Shown in pieces: positions 7,038 to 15,183 of a stretch of 64,000 nucleotides of DNA. The position numbers and the translations under genes were made by a program. Positions within the stretch are counted from its first letter, which is position 1. Each line of letters starts with the position of its first letter. Under the pieces are notes generated by a model. The model was not told the origin of the DNA and ran no database searches. It saw nothing but the letters and a program-made list of their open reading frames with translations. The stretch lies in assembly GCA_020635875.1 (NCBI GenBank), contig JACJYY010000002.1, forward strand, positions 124,001 to 188,000. The letters run 5' to 3'. The DNA comes from Flavobacteriales bacterium (GTDB lineage: Bacteria; Bacteroidota; Bacteroidia; Flavobacteriales; Flavobacteriaceae).

Positions 7038-10000
7038 TCATGAATTATTACGGTTTATAAAATCTTCGCTATAATTAGTATCCAGTTTACCTAATGCATT
7101 AAGTTTAGCTGGAATTACTCTTAAAGTTGATGGACTTCTTCGTAAAACAACTTGTGAACTATCATTCAAATCATTTTCAGATTTAATTGGTGTCGCAATA
7201 TCAACACTCCCTCCTGCAAAATTATGTCTAACTAAAACTATAATTCCGTTTTCATCAAATTTTACGATTTTGAATAATCTATTTTGTAAGTCTTGAGTTT
7301 TTTGCCATTCAATTTCATCTTTTGGATTAATATCAAAAACTAAAAACATATCGTCTTGATGTAATTGCAATAATGAAGTTCTATCTTCTTTTTCAAATAT
7401 ATTCTTAACAATATTATGATGGTTAATAACTTTATATTCTCTATTTTTAAATTTTCCTTTTTCATTTGGTATTAAATCACCATAGATTCTTGCTTCATAA
7501 TTTGTATAAGAATCCTTATTAAAATAGAAATCAAATTTATGACTAAATTTCAACTTTCCATCTTTATCTCTTGCTTGATTTCTGTCTAATTTCCTAATCT
7601 CTTTATAATCTTTAAGATTAGATTTTGATGATTTCAACCTCAACCTTTTAATTATCATTTCACTAACAACTTTACCCTTTTCTTCATCATAATATTTCGG
7701 AAGAAGCATATAGCCAATCTTATTACTTTCTTTTACAAACGCCTCTAAACCTACTTCTCTTGAAAAATCTACAATACGTTTTTTTATTCCTTCATCAATT
7801 ATATTATCAATGTCTTTGCTAGATATGCTCGTAATTGATTTTCGTTGAGCAAAAATCAATGATCCATCCTTCTTAATATGTGCATATGGATTTTGGCTAT
7901 TGAGTCTTCCTCTTAGATTTAATTTCTTTGCGTTTTCTTTTTGTGCATTTATTAACAATGGTTTTATTCTATCAGTTTGTTTATGATAGACCAAAACTTC
8001 TTTGTGCAAATTTTTCATTCGCTCGACAAAATTTTTCATCGGTTCTTTTGCACTAATTCTTGGATTTGAATTGCCCTTAAAATAATCATTTTCATATTTA
8101 TGATACAACTCTGAAATTCGATTAGCTGTTCCTTTTTCAACACAAGCTACAACAATTGCATCAATACAATGATGAATATGATTGCTTCTATCTTTTACAT
8201 CTTCATCGCCTTGAAGTCCCCATATTTTTCGTAAAGTGTCTGTAATTTTTCCATTAACTACGTTTACTTTATTGAAATAAGAGTTCAAATATGCTCTGGT
8301 GTATTTTGTGATTATTCGTGTATCAACAAGGTTCGCATTTGTAAATTGATTGTTAATTTCTTCAATTTCAAAGTTTCTATATTTTTCTCGTAGATAATCT
8401 AACTTTAATTTTGTGTAATGAGCTTTTGTCATTACTTCATCGTGAGCAACTGCATCTGTAATCGCTTTTGCCGCATTTTTGAATTTTTTATATTCAAATT
8501 TTAAATCATTTAATGAAACATTCCATTCAATATTAATGTTTGGTTTTTTTCCAACAAAAGAATACGATTTTAAGTAAGTATCTCTGTTATTCAAAATTGA
8601 TTCTCTATTGATTTCAATACCATTAAAATTAACATTTAATAAAGATGGCAACGTAGCTTTTTTATAATATCTATTAAAATCATAATTGGCTAATGTTTTA
8701 TTCTTTAAAGAATTATCATTATTCTTACTTCTCGGAATTGTGTGTTCAATATCAAAAGTAGATTGTTTATTTAAAAATTTTCTTGGGCAAATTTCTTCTC
8801 TTGTATATAAACATTTTTTATTTTGTTCGCTGTATAAAATATATTTTGCTATTTGTGTATCTGTTGGAATTATTTTTTTTCTTTCCTCTTCAGGATAACA
8901 TTCGATAATCTTTTCTCTTGCCCAGGCTCTTATTTCTTCTTGTTCTTTTTGCCAAATAGATAATGCTCTTCTATAACTTGCACTATTAATTTCTCCTGCA
9001 ACTTCAAGATTAACCTCTGTATCTTTATCAACCAATCCATTCCTGATTAATTCATTACACAATCTTTTTACTTGGTGCATTGCTCTATCAAAAACAGGAT
9101 TTTTTATTGAAGTTATTTCAGGATTACCTAATTTTTTATCGGCTTTTGGATAGGTTTCCATTGCTGATGGATGATATAATTTAGTAACATCAATTTTATC
9201 GTTTGGAAAACTTACCTTCAAGCCATCATGAATAAATTGTGGAATTGTTTTAGTTGACAGATAATTTACATCTTTGAGCTGCTTGTCACAAGCAGCTTCA
9301 AAAAACAAATTCCAACAAGTTTCAGATATTTCTGCAACTTCTTGTTTTTTCATTGAACCTAATTGAACTTCTCCAATCCAATTAGCAATTTCATAATCTA
9401 ATTCCTTTCTAAAAGCATTAATGCTTAATTCATTGTTACCTAATGAATTTTCTCGATTCTCTTTAAATTTGGAAATGTAATTATTTACAATTCCTTTATT
9501 TTGTTTTTCAATTCTGAAATTCTCTAATGCTTCTTTAATAATTTCAGAAACTTGATTTTGTTCAATTTCTGTAATTTTTCTTCCCAAAACTTCTGAAACA
9601 TTAGCTAAGAAAACCGCATTTGTATAAATTTCACCTTTTTTCAAAAAGGGAATTATTTTCTTAATAGCAGATTTGCTTAAACTTCCATATCCTTTGACTA
9701 ACTTTATTTTTACAAAATTTTCAATTCCTTTTTCATCAAGTTGTAAATGTTTTTTTGCAAACTCTTCTCTAACAGTTTTCTTATCTTTTGAACCAAAACT
9801 ATCCATTTGCAAACAATGCCAAACATCTTCAATACTTATTTGATTCTTTCCTTTTTCATCTTTATAACCAGAATTTAAAAGAGACATAACACTATAATTT
9901 TCAGCACCAATAATTTTCTTCAAAGATGAAGTAGTAGGACAAGCAGAAAACTTTTTATCCATTGGAAAGTTAAAACTTATAACAGATTTTATTTCTGAAT

Positions 10001-11330
10001 CTTTATCAAGTTGCTTACCTTTCAAGAAAACTTCTTCTGGTCGTTTTATGTAATTATAAGAAAGTCCATTGCTCAATTTATTTGCGATTTTACCAAACTC
10101 AAAATCGGTTATTTGTAAAAACTCATTTTTGATTAATTCTTTTTCTTCTTTATTGAGAAAATCTAATTTATCATCAAACTCTCTTTTTATCTTAATTCTA
10201 TTAATAGATTCCCACATTCTAAACTCTTCGAATAATGGATGCGATAAAGCAATTCTTTTTCGTTTGGCTTCTAGTGTACATTTTGCTACTAATCCCTTTT
10301 GGCTTTTTAATGGTCTTTGATAAAAAATAGCATTATGTAATTTATCTTTTAAATCTCCTGTAATTTTTTGAATTTCACATATATAATTAAATTCTGCTTC
10401 GTAATGTTCTTCTCTATGTGTATATCTTCCTCTTATTCTATTTATTAATCCAGTATCTTTATTTTTTGTGTTATAAATTGAATAAAAATAGCATCCCATC
10501 GTTGGAAAACCTTTCATTTCGTTTGAAAGCTCTCCAATTCCAGACATTACTTTTCCTAAATTTTCTGGTTTTTCAAATTCGGATACAATAAATGTTTTTA
10601 TGTTTTCTAAAAGTGGTTCATTTTTTAATACTTTACTAATTTTAGAATTCAGTTTTTTTACTTTTTCATCAGACTTATTTAAATTAAAAATAACTTCATA
10701 AGGCACTTTAAAATCTCCTGAACCTGAACAATTTTCAAGTAGCTTAATTACATCAGTTTTAAATAAATCTATTTTATCATCAGATTGTTCTTCTTCTGAA
10801 TTGGATAAATAACCTCTTCTTTGTGATAAATGATAAAATGCTCTACCAAGTTGTAGCTTGCCGTCATTTGTATCTATCATGCCAGACTTAGTAGCGGCTA
10901 AATTTCTTAAATAATAAGGTTGCTTTAATTTTTCGGTTTGACTGTTTCCATTCTTCTTTCCTGTTCTTTGCCAATCAATAAAATCAATATTTTCACAAGG
11001 ATATATTTTCTTGTTTTTCCATCGATTTAATTCACCATCTTTAAATTTTGGACATAAACCATATTCGTCAAGAACTTTTAATGTTGCAATTTTTCTCAAA
11101 CGAATTCTATCAATTCTTCGCCTTGCTCCTCTAAACCCTCTTCTTTCCGAAGCCTTTGAGTTCTCATTCGCATCAACACTTTTCGAAAAAATATAACTCC
11201 CTTTAGAAGGAATTAATTCTCCTTTTTCATCTTCCTTTTTTAAAAAATCATAAATCCCGTCTTGTTTTTCTAATACTGTCCATCCTATACTATTAGTTCC
11301 AATATCTAAACCAAGTTTTATTTTATTCAT
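7038..11330 (-). CDS. cas9: CRISPR-associated endonuclease Cas9, type II-C
   Basis: RNA-guided double-strand DNA endonuclease, 1430 aa from the chosen start MNKIKLGLDIGTNSIGW. RuvC-I is at the N-terminus with D9. The Arg-rich bridge helix follows (ERRGFRGARRRIDRIRLRK). RuvC-II has E776 in VNLEVAGEINSA. The HNH domain has D861 and H863 in FDIEHTIPRSKNND, with an Asn in YDFNRYY as the probable third ligand. RuvC-III has H1053/H1054 and D1057 in HIHHCIDAIVVA. All catalytic residues are present, so it should cut both strands. An upstream ATG at 11375 would add 15 residues lying in the leader; I reject it because the RuvC-I motif normally begins within the first 10 residues. The leader contains a CRISPR-repeat-like segment (see findings). 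Length fits the large Bacteroidota II-C group. Confidence 0.98.
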   Translation of the reverse strand: MNKIKLGLDIGTNSIGWTVLEKQDGIYDFLKKEDEKGELIPSKGSYIFSKSVDANENSKASERRGFRGARRRIDRIRLRKIATLKVLDEYGLCPKFKDGELNRWKNKKIYPCENIDFIDWQRTGKKNGNSQTEKLKQPYYLRNLAATKSGMIDTNDGKLQLGRAFYHLSQRRGYLSNSEEEQSDDKIDLFKTDVIKLLENCSGSGDFKVPYEVIFNLNKSDEKVKKLNSKISKVLKNEPLLENIKTFIVSEFEKPENLGKVMSGIGELSNEMKGFPTMGCYFYSIYNTKNKDTGLINRIRGRYTHREEHYEAEFNYICEIQKITGDLKDKLHNAIFYQRPLKSQKGLVAKCTLEAKRKRIALSHPLFEEFRMWESINRIKIKREFDDKLDFLNKEEKELIKNEFLQITDFEFGKIANKLSNGLSYNYIKRPEEVFLKGKQLDKDSEIKSVISFNFPMDKKFSACPTTSSLKKIIGAENYSVMSLLNSGYKDEKGKNQISIEDVWHCLQMDSFGSKDKKTVREEFAKKHLQLDEKGIENFVKIKLVKGYGSLSKSAIKKIIPFLKKGEIYTNAVFLANVSEVLGRKITEIEQNQVSEIIKEALENFRIEKQNKGIVNNYISKFKENRENSLGNNELSINAFRKELDYEIANWIGEVQLGSMKKQEVAEISETCWNLFFEAACDKQLKDVNYLSTKTIPQFIHDGLKVSFPNDKIDVTKLYHPSAMETYPKADKKLGNPEITSIKNPVFDRAMHQVKRLCNELIRNGLVDKDTEVNLEVAGEINSASYRRALSIWQKEQEEIRAWAREKIIECYPEEERKKIIPTDTQIAKYILYSEQNKKCLYTREEICPRKFLNKQSTFDIEHTIPRSKNNDNSLKNKTLANYDFNRYYKKATLPSLLNVNFNGIEINRESILNNRDTYLKSYSFVGKKPNINIEWNVSLNDLKFEYKKFKNAAKAITDAVAHDEVMTKAHYTKLKLDYLREKYRNFEIEEINNQFTNANLVDTRIITKYTRAYLNSYFNKVNVVNGKITDTLRKIWGLQGDEDVKDRSNHIHHCIDAIVVACVEKGTANRISELYHKYENDYFKGNSNPRISAKEPMKNFVERMKNLHKEVLVYHKQTDRIKPLLINAQKENAKKLNLRGRLNSQNPYAHIKKDGSLIFAQRKSITSISSKDIDNIIDEGIKKRIVDFSREVGLEAFVKESNKIGYMLLPKYYDEEKGKVVSEMIIKRLRLKSSKSNLKDYKEIRKLDRNQARDKDGKLKFSHKFDFYFNKDSYTNYEARIYGDLIPNEKGKFKNREYKVINHHNIVKNIFEKEDRTSLLQLHQDDMFLVFDINPKDEIEWQKTQDLQNRLFKIVKFDENGIIVLVRHNFAGGSVDIATPIKSENDLNDSSQVVLRRSPSTLRVIPAKLNALGKLDTNYSEDFINRNNS

Positions 11331-11357
11331 TTTAATATTTTTTTTCAAATAAATAAT

Positions 11358-11457
11358 TAAATTTGCTTTAATCAAATCACAATAAGGTCCTTGTTTTCAA
11401 GTGAACCGTGGGAATTATCCGAAAGGTACCTAATCAGAGCCACCAAACATTTGGTGG
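11358..11457 (+). ncRNA. candidate second tracr-like RNA / anti-repeat in the cas9 leader
   Basis: On the plus strand, CTTTAATCAAATCACAATAAGG (11366-11387) differs from the tracrRNA segment at 11606-11627 at only two positions, and both are followed by AAGG. It matches 16 of 18 bases of the CRISPR repeat end, and the two changes are C-to-T, which keep G-U pairing with crRNA. A TAAATTTG promoter-like element (11358-11365) precedes it immediately. Downstream are hairpins GGTcCTTG..CAAGtgaACC and CCACCAA-ACAT-TTGGTGG (11440-11457), but no T-run. Read from the minus strand the same bases are a repeat mimic in the cas9 5' leader. Expression on either strand is unproven. Confidence 0.5.
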
Positions 11458-11552
11458 TTCGTAGTTTATTACCCTAACACTCTACTCATAACTATATTTT
11501 AAAGAGCTTTAAAAATACCCAATTAACTTATTTTTAACAATAAAAACCACTG

Positions 11553-11583
11553 TTGATTTTTCGGAATTATTTCATTAAGTTTG
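11553..11583 (+). promoter_or_regulatory. tracrRNA promoter
   Basis: TTG at 11553-11555 and TAAGTTTG at 11576-11583 form a good Bacteroidota promoter with a 20-nt gap. Transcription would begin near 11590, a few bases before the anti-repeat. Confidence 0.65.
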
Positions 11584-11589
11584 ATTCAA

Positions 11590-11676
11590 ATTAAAACTTC
11601 TAATCTTTAATCTTATCACAATAAGGCTATATGCCGTAGGTGAAAACCTTTAGTCCTGCTTCGGTGGGACTTTTTT
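11590..11676 (+). ncRNA. tracrRNA
   Basis: The anti-repeat CTTCTAATCTTTAATC (11598-11613) plus TTATCACAAT (11614-11623) pairs with the crRNA repeat GUUGUGGUUUGAUUAAAG.., leaving a small internal loop where TT faces UU. It is followed by AAGG, a nexus-like GGCTATATGCC hairpin, an AGGTGAAAACCT hairpin, and a terminator stem GTCCTGC-TTCG-GTGGGAC (11653-11670) with six Ts. This is the standard II-C tracrRNA plan. It lies on the opposite strand from cas9, at the far end of the locus, and its terminator touches the aroC promoter. RNase III would trim the tracrRNA:crRNA duplex. Confidence 0.93.
11653..11676 (+). terminator. intrinsic terminator of tracrRNA
   Basis: A 7-bp stem closed by a C(UUCG)G tetraloop, with two G-U pairs, followed by six Ts. 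It also separates the CRISPR locus from aroC. Confidence 0.9.
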
Positions 11677-11678
11677 AT

Positions 11679-11686
11679 TACCTTTG
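11679..11686 (+). promoter_or_regulatory. aroC promoter -7 element
   Basis: TACCTTTG matches TAnnTTTG and lies 15 nt before the aroC ATG, three bases after the tracrRNA T-run. The -33 region would fall inside the tracrRNA terminator. Confidence 0.5.
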
Positions 11687-11701
11687 ACGAAAATTTGAGA
11701 T

Positions 11702-12766
11702 ATGGCAGGTAATACATTCGGGAATCTTTTTAGCATTACAACTTTTGGAGAATCACATGGGGAAGCCCTAGGTGGGGTTATTGACGGGTGTCCAGCAGGC
11801 ATTGAGGTAGATTTTGATTTTATCCAATCGGAATTATCACGAAGAAAACCTGGACAATCCGCCATTGTAACGCAACGAAAAGAACCAGACGAGGTACAAT
11901 TCCTATCAGGAATTTTTGAAGGAAAAACCACTGGCACATCTATAGGGTTTATCATCCCAAACACCAACCAAAAATCGCACGACTATTCGCATATCAAAGA
12001 TGCGTTTAGACCAAGTCATGCCGACTATGTATATTCTCAAAAATACGGCTTCAGGGATTACCGAGGTGGTGGACGTAGCTCAGCCAGAGAAACAGCCTCA
12101 AGAGTTGTGGGTGGGGCTTTAGCCAAATTAATGTTGCCTGAAATCAAATTTCATGCGTTTGTGTCTTCTGTTGGTCCAATTGCACTGAACAAATCGTATC
12201 AGGAATTGGATTTTTCTGAAATTGAAAAAAACCCTGTACGTTGTCCCGACCCTGAAAAGGCAAAAGAAATGGAAGATTACATCAAACAAATCCGAAAAGA
12301 AGGAGATACTGTTGGAGGTGTAGTTACTTGTGTCATTCAAAATGTACCCATTGGACTAGGAGAACCTGTCTTTGATAAATTACATGCTGAATTAGGCAAA
12401 GCCATGCTGTCTATCAACGCCGTTAAAGGTTTTGAATACGGTAGTGGTTTTGAGGGCTGTAAAATGAAAGGAAGTGCACACAATGACTTATACAATCAAG
12501 ACGGCACTACTAAGACTAATTTATCTGGAGGAATCCAAGGAGGTATAAGTAACGGAATGGACATTTATTTTAATGTGGCATTTAAACCCGTTGCCACTAT
12601 TATGCAAACTCAAGAAACTATTGATAAAGACGGAAACTTTGTAGAAATGGTTGGCAAAGGCAGACATGATCCATGTGTTGTACCTAGAGCTGTCCCTATT
12701 GTGGAGGCTATGGCTGCTCTTGTAATTGCTGACAATTACCTGATCTACCGCAGTAACAAATCGTAA
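11702..12766 (+). CDS. aroC: chorismate synthase
   Basis: The last enzyme of the shikimate pathway, converting 5-enolpyruvylshikimate-3-phosphate to chorismate with reduced FMN. At 354 aa it has the normal length. Family signatures are present: TTFGESHG (F15-G20), RRKPGQSAIVTQRKEPDEV near 47-65, and the FMN/substrate-binding GGRSSARETASRV near 123-135, with GMDIYFNVAFKP near the C-terminal half. It is the right-hand housekeeping border of the CRISPR locus. A symporter gene follows after 19 bp, so the genes may share a transcript, although no functional link is obvious. Confidence 0.97.
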   Translation: MAGNTFGNLFSITTFGESHGEALGGVIDGCPAGIEVDFDFIQSELSRRKPGQSAIVTQRKEPDEVQFLSGIFEGKTTGTSIGFIIPNTNQKSHDYSHIKDAFRPSHADYVYSQKYGFRDYRGGGRSSARETASRVVGGALAKLMLPEIKFHAFVSSVGPIALNKSYQELDFSEIEKNPVRCPDPEKAKEMEDYIKQIRKEGDTVGGVVTCVIQNVPIGLGEPVFDKLHAELGKAMLSINAVKGFEYGSGFEGCKMKGSAHNDLYNQDGTTKTNLSGGIQGGISNGMDIYFNVAFKPVATIMQTQETIDKDGNFVEMVGKGRHDPCVVPRAVPIVEAMAALVIADNYLIYRSNKS

Positions 12767-12785
12767 ACTAACCCCCCAAGCCAAT

Positions 12786-14057
12786 ATGAAATTAGCCCTG
12801 CATTGGAAAATAATAATTGGTATGCTGCTGGGGGTAGTAGCGGCTTTGATGGTACTACCGCTTGAGGGCGGAAAAGCGTTTATTATTGATTGGATTAAGC
12901 CTTTTGGAAATATTTTCATAAGCACACTCAAACTAATAGCTGTTCCGCTCATTATTGCTTCATTAATCAAAGGTATTTCTGACCTTAAAGACACGTCGAG
13001 CTTGTCCAAAATGGGAAGTCTAACCATTACCATTTACATTATCACAACTGTGGTAGCCGTATGTATTGGTCTAGGCGTTGCCAATGTGATCAAACCAGGG
13101 CATTATATCACAGAAAAAACACGCAATAATTTACTGGCCAATTACATCGGATCGGTTGATAGTAAAATTAAATCTGCCGAATCACAAAAAGAATCAGGCC
13201 CTCTGCAAGCTCTAGAAGATATGGTACCTTCCAATATTTTTGAGGCGGCGAGTGATAACGGCAAAATGTTGCAAGTCATCTTTTTCTCTATTTTTTTTGG
13301 TATTGCTATTATTTTGCTTCCAGAAGAGCAAACGACTGTTGTTAAATCCTTTTTTGACGGAGTCAATCATATCATTTTGAAGATGATTGACCTCATCATG
13401 AAAGTTTCTCCTTATGGTGTTTTTGCTTTATTGGCAAGTCTGGTCGTTGAGGCTCCTAGTTTAGATTTGTTTAAGGCACTAGGGATTTATGCTTTTGCCG
13501 TAATTCTGGGTTTGATTGTAATGTTAGGTTTTTATGCCCTTATCGTAAAATTTCTTACAAAGGAATCTCCTATTGCTTTCTTTAGAGGTATTTTGCCTGC
13601 TCAGCTTTTTGCATTTACAACAAGCTCAAGTGCCGCAACATTACCCGTAACCATTGAATGTGTCGAAGACAACCTAAAAGTATCTAAAAAAACCGCAAGT
13701 TTTGTATTGCCTATAGGCGCAACAATTAATATGGACGGCACTAGCGTGTACCAAGCAGTAGCTGCTCTTTTTATTGCACAAGCCTTTGGCTTAGACCTTA
13801 GTTTTTCTGCTCAGATGGGCATTATTGCAACCGCTACTTTAGCCTCTATCGGTAGTGCAGCTGTACCAGGAGCGGGAATGGTCATGTTAGTGATTGTGCT
13901 ATCACAGGCAGGCATACCAGAAGCTGGACTGGCTCTGATTTTTGCCATTGATCGCCCTCTAGACATGTGCAGAACAATGATTAACATTACAGGAGATTCC
14001 GCTGTTTCTCTGATTGTAGATAGAAAAACAACCCAAACTAATCAAAATGATATTTAA
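12786..14057 (+). CDS. dicarboxylate/amino acid:cation symporter (DAACS family)
   Basis: The 423-aa inner-membrane protein belongs to the GltP/DctA glutamate-aspartate-dicarboxylate carrier family: several N-terminal membrane segments, the re-entrant hairpin motif TTSSSAATLP (about residue 278), the INMDGTSVYQ motif (about 314) and the second hairpin with AAVPGAGMVML. The NMDGT motif binds cation, and DRPLDMCRTMINITGD near the end contributes the Asp/Arg substrate ligands. An inserted hydrophilic loop near residues 117-140 is Lys/Ser-rich. It overlaps the downstream proline-dehydrogenase-like gene by 11 bp, so uptake of an amino acid and its metabolism might be linked. Confidence 0.94.
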   Translation: MKLALHWKIIIGMLLGVVAALMVLPLEGGKAFIIDWIKPFGNIFISTLKLIAVPLIIASLIKGISDLKDTSSLSKMGSLTITIYIITTVVAVCIGLGVANVIKPGHYITEKTRNNLLANYIGSVDSKIKSAESQKESGPLQALEDMVPSNIFEAASDNGKMLQVIFFSIFFGIAIILLPEEQTTVVKSFFDGVNHIILKMIDLIMKVSPYGVFALLASLVVEAPSLDLFKALGIYAFAVILGLIVMLGFYALIVKFLTKESPIAFFRGILPAQLFAFTTSSSAATLPVTIECVEDNLKVSKKTASFVLPIGATINMDGTSVYQAVAALFIAQAFGLDLSFSAQMGIIATATLASIGSAAVPGAGMVMLVIVLSQAGIPEAGLALIFAIDRPLDMCRTMINITGDSAVSLIVDRKTTQTNQNDI

Positions 14058-15183
14058 CGACACAAAAGAAGGTTTTAGACACCTATCCAATTGGCAACTT
14101 TTACATACGTACTGGACTTTTAGTATCATTCGTTCAAAACGCGTTCAAAAGATTTTATATTCTATCAACAAAACCGCAGCTACGCTTCGTGTACCCTTAT
14201 TTTTTATTAGCAACACCTTGTACAATCATTTCTTTTGCGGAAGGACTTTAGATGGCTCCATCCAAGTCATTAGAAACCTAGCACGGAGACATATCTATAC
14301 TGTTGTTCACTTTTCATTCAATCCCAACAAAGTTCACAAAACACACGACAAAATCTACGATCATATTCTTGAATCCATCGAGTTTGCGCAAACGCATTTG
14401 AAAGTAAAAGCCATATCCTGTAAAATATCGGGAATTGGCAATAGTTCTGTTTTAGAAAAAATTCAACAAGAAATTGAACTCTCTGATAGTGAAAAGGAAG
14501 AATATGAATTGATACAATTTCGTGTAAACGAGATTAATACTAAAGCCAAAAAATACGGCATATCGATTTATTGGGATTCGGAAAAAAGAAATATCCAGAG
14601 GGTTGTGGATCAAATTATCATCCAACAAATGGGTAAACAAAATACGGATGAGGCTGTTGTGTATATTACCTTACATATTTTTGACAATAAGCGATTCGAG
14701 TTTATTAAGTCCCAAACGGAACAGGCTAAAAACAACAATTATATTTTTGGCGTTAAGCTAATTAAAGGTCTGGAAAGGATAAAAGATGATACGACAACAA
14801 CAAAAGAAAGCACCTACAGCATCTACGAAAAATCGATTGAATATTGCATAGATAACATAGACGTCGTAGCACTTTGCATAGCTTCTCACAGCGAAAATCA
14901 CAACGAATTTGCCTACAACCTATTACAAGAAAGAAATATTCAACTGGATCATCCTCATGTATGGTTTTCACAGATTTATGGTATGAGTGACCACATCAGT
15001 AACAACTTGGCTAATCTGGGATGCAATGTGCATAAATACACCCCTTACGGTCGTAAGAGAAATGTAATCCCGTATGTACTCAGATGGGCTGAAGACAGCA
15101 GTTTGTCTAATGACGAATATAATGTTGAAATTGTAGCTCTTAAAAAAGAAATTCTACGTCGAAGTATCGAAGCTAATAAGTAA
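14047..15183 (+). CDS. proline dehydrogenase-like protein with altered active site
   Basis: The 378-aa protein aligns over its length with flavobacterial proline dehydrogenases: FFCGRTLDGSIQVIRNL near the start, the KISGIG strand, FGVKLIKGLERIKD where the family has MKLVRGAYMEKE, SQIYGMSDHISNNLANLGCNVHKYTPYG in the C-terminal part, and YVLRWAEDSS at the last helix. Key positions differ: the paired Arg that binds proline carboxylate (LLRR in the family) reads LRW, and the family's RGAYMEKE became KGLERIKD. It is therefore a divergent paralogue, possibly inactive on proline or with another substrate. It overlaps the symporter gene by 11 bp. Residue comparisons are from memory of the family. Confidence 0.75.
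   Translation: MIFNDTKEGFRHLSNWQLLHTYWTFSIIRSKRVQKILYSINKTAATLRVPLFFISNTLYNHFFCGRTLDGSIQVIRNLARRHIYTVVHFSFNPNKVHKTHDKIYDHILESIEFAQTHLKVKAISCKISGIGNSSVLEKIQQEIELSDSEKEEYELIQFRVNEINTKAKKYGISIYWDSEKRNIQRVVDQIIIQQMGKQNTDEAVVYITLHIFDNKRFEFIKSQTEQAKNNNYIFGVKLIKGLERIKDDTTTTKESTYSIYEKSIEYCIDNIDVVALCIASHSENHNEFAYNLLQERNIQLDHPHVWFSQIYGMSDHISNNLANLGCNVHKYTPYGRKRNVIPYVLRWAEDSSLSNDEYNVEIVALKKEILRRSIEANK

Noticed and set aside
8686..11196. Several antisense ORFs inside cas9 (8686-8898, 10069-10320, 11011-11196)
   Set aside because: They are low-complexity, Leu/Phe/Ser-rich shadows of the AT-rich cas9 frame without start context or homology.
11331..11375. N-terminal extension of Cas9 from the ATG at 11375
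   Set aside because: The added 15 residues are unlike Cas9 starts, and RuvC-I normally begins within about ten residues of the N-terminus, as it does from 11330.
11440..11457. A terminator for the second tracr-like RNA
   Set aside because: The 7-bp stem with an ACAT loop is perfect, but no T-run follows on either strand, so it is recorded only as a hairpin.
11650..11967. 105-aa minus-strand ORF over the tracrRNA terminator and the aroC start
   Set aside because: It is antisense to aroC and covers a terminator hairpin; the composition is that of a shadow frame.
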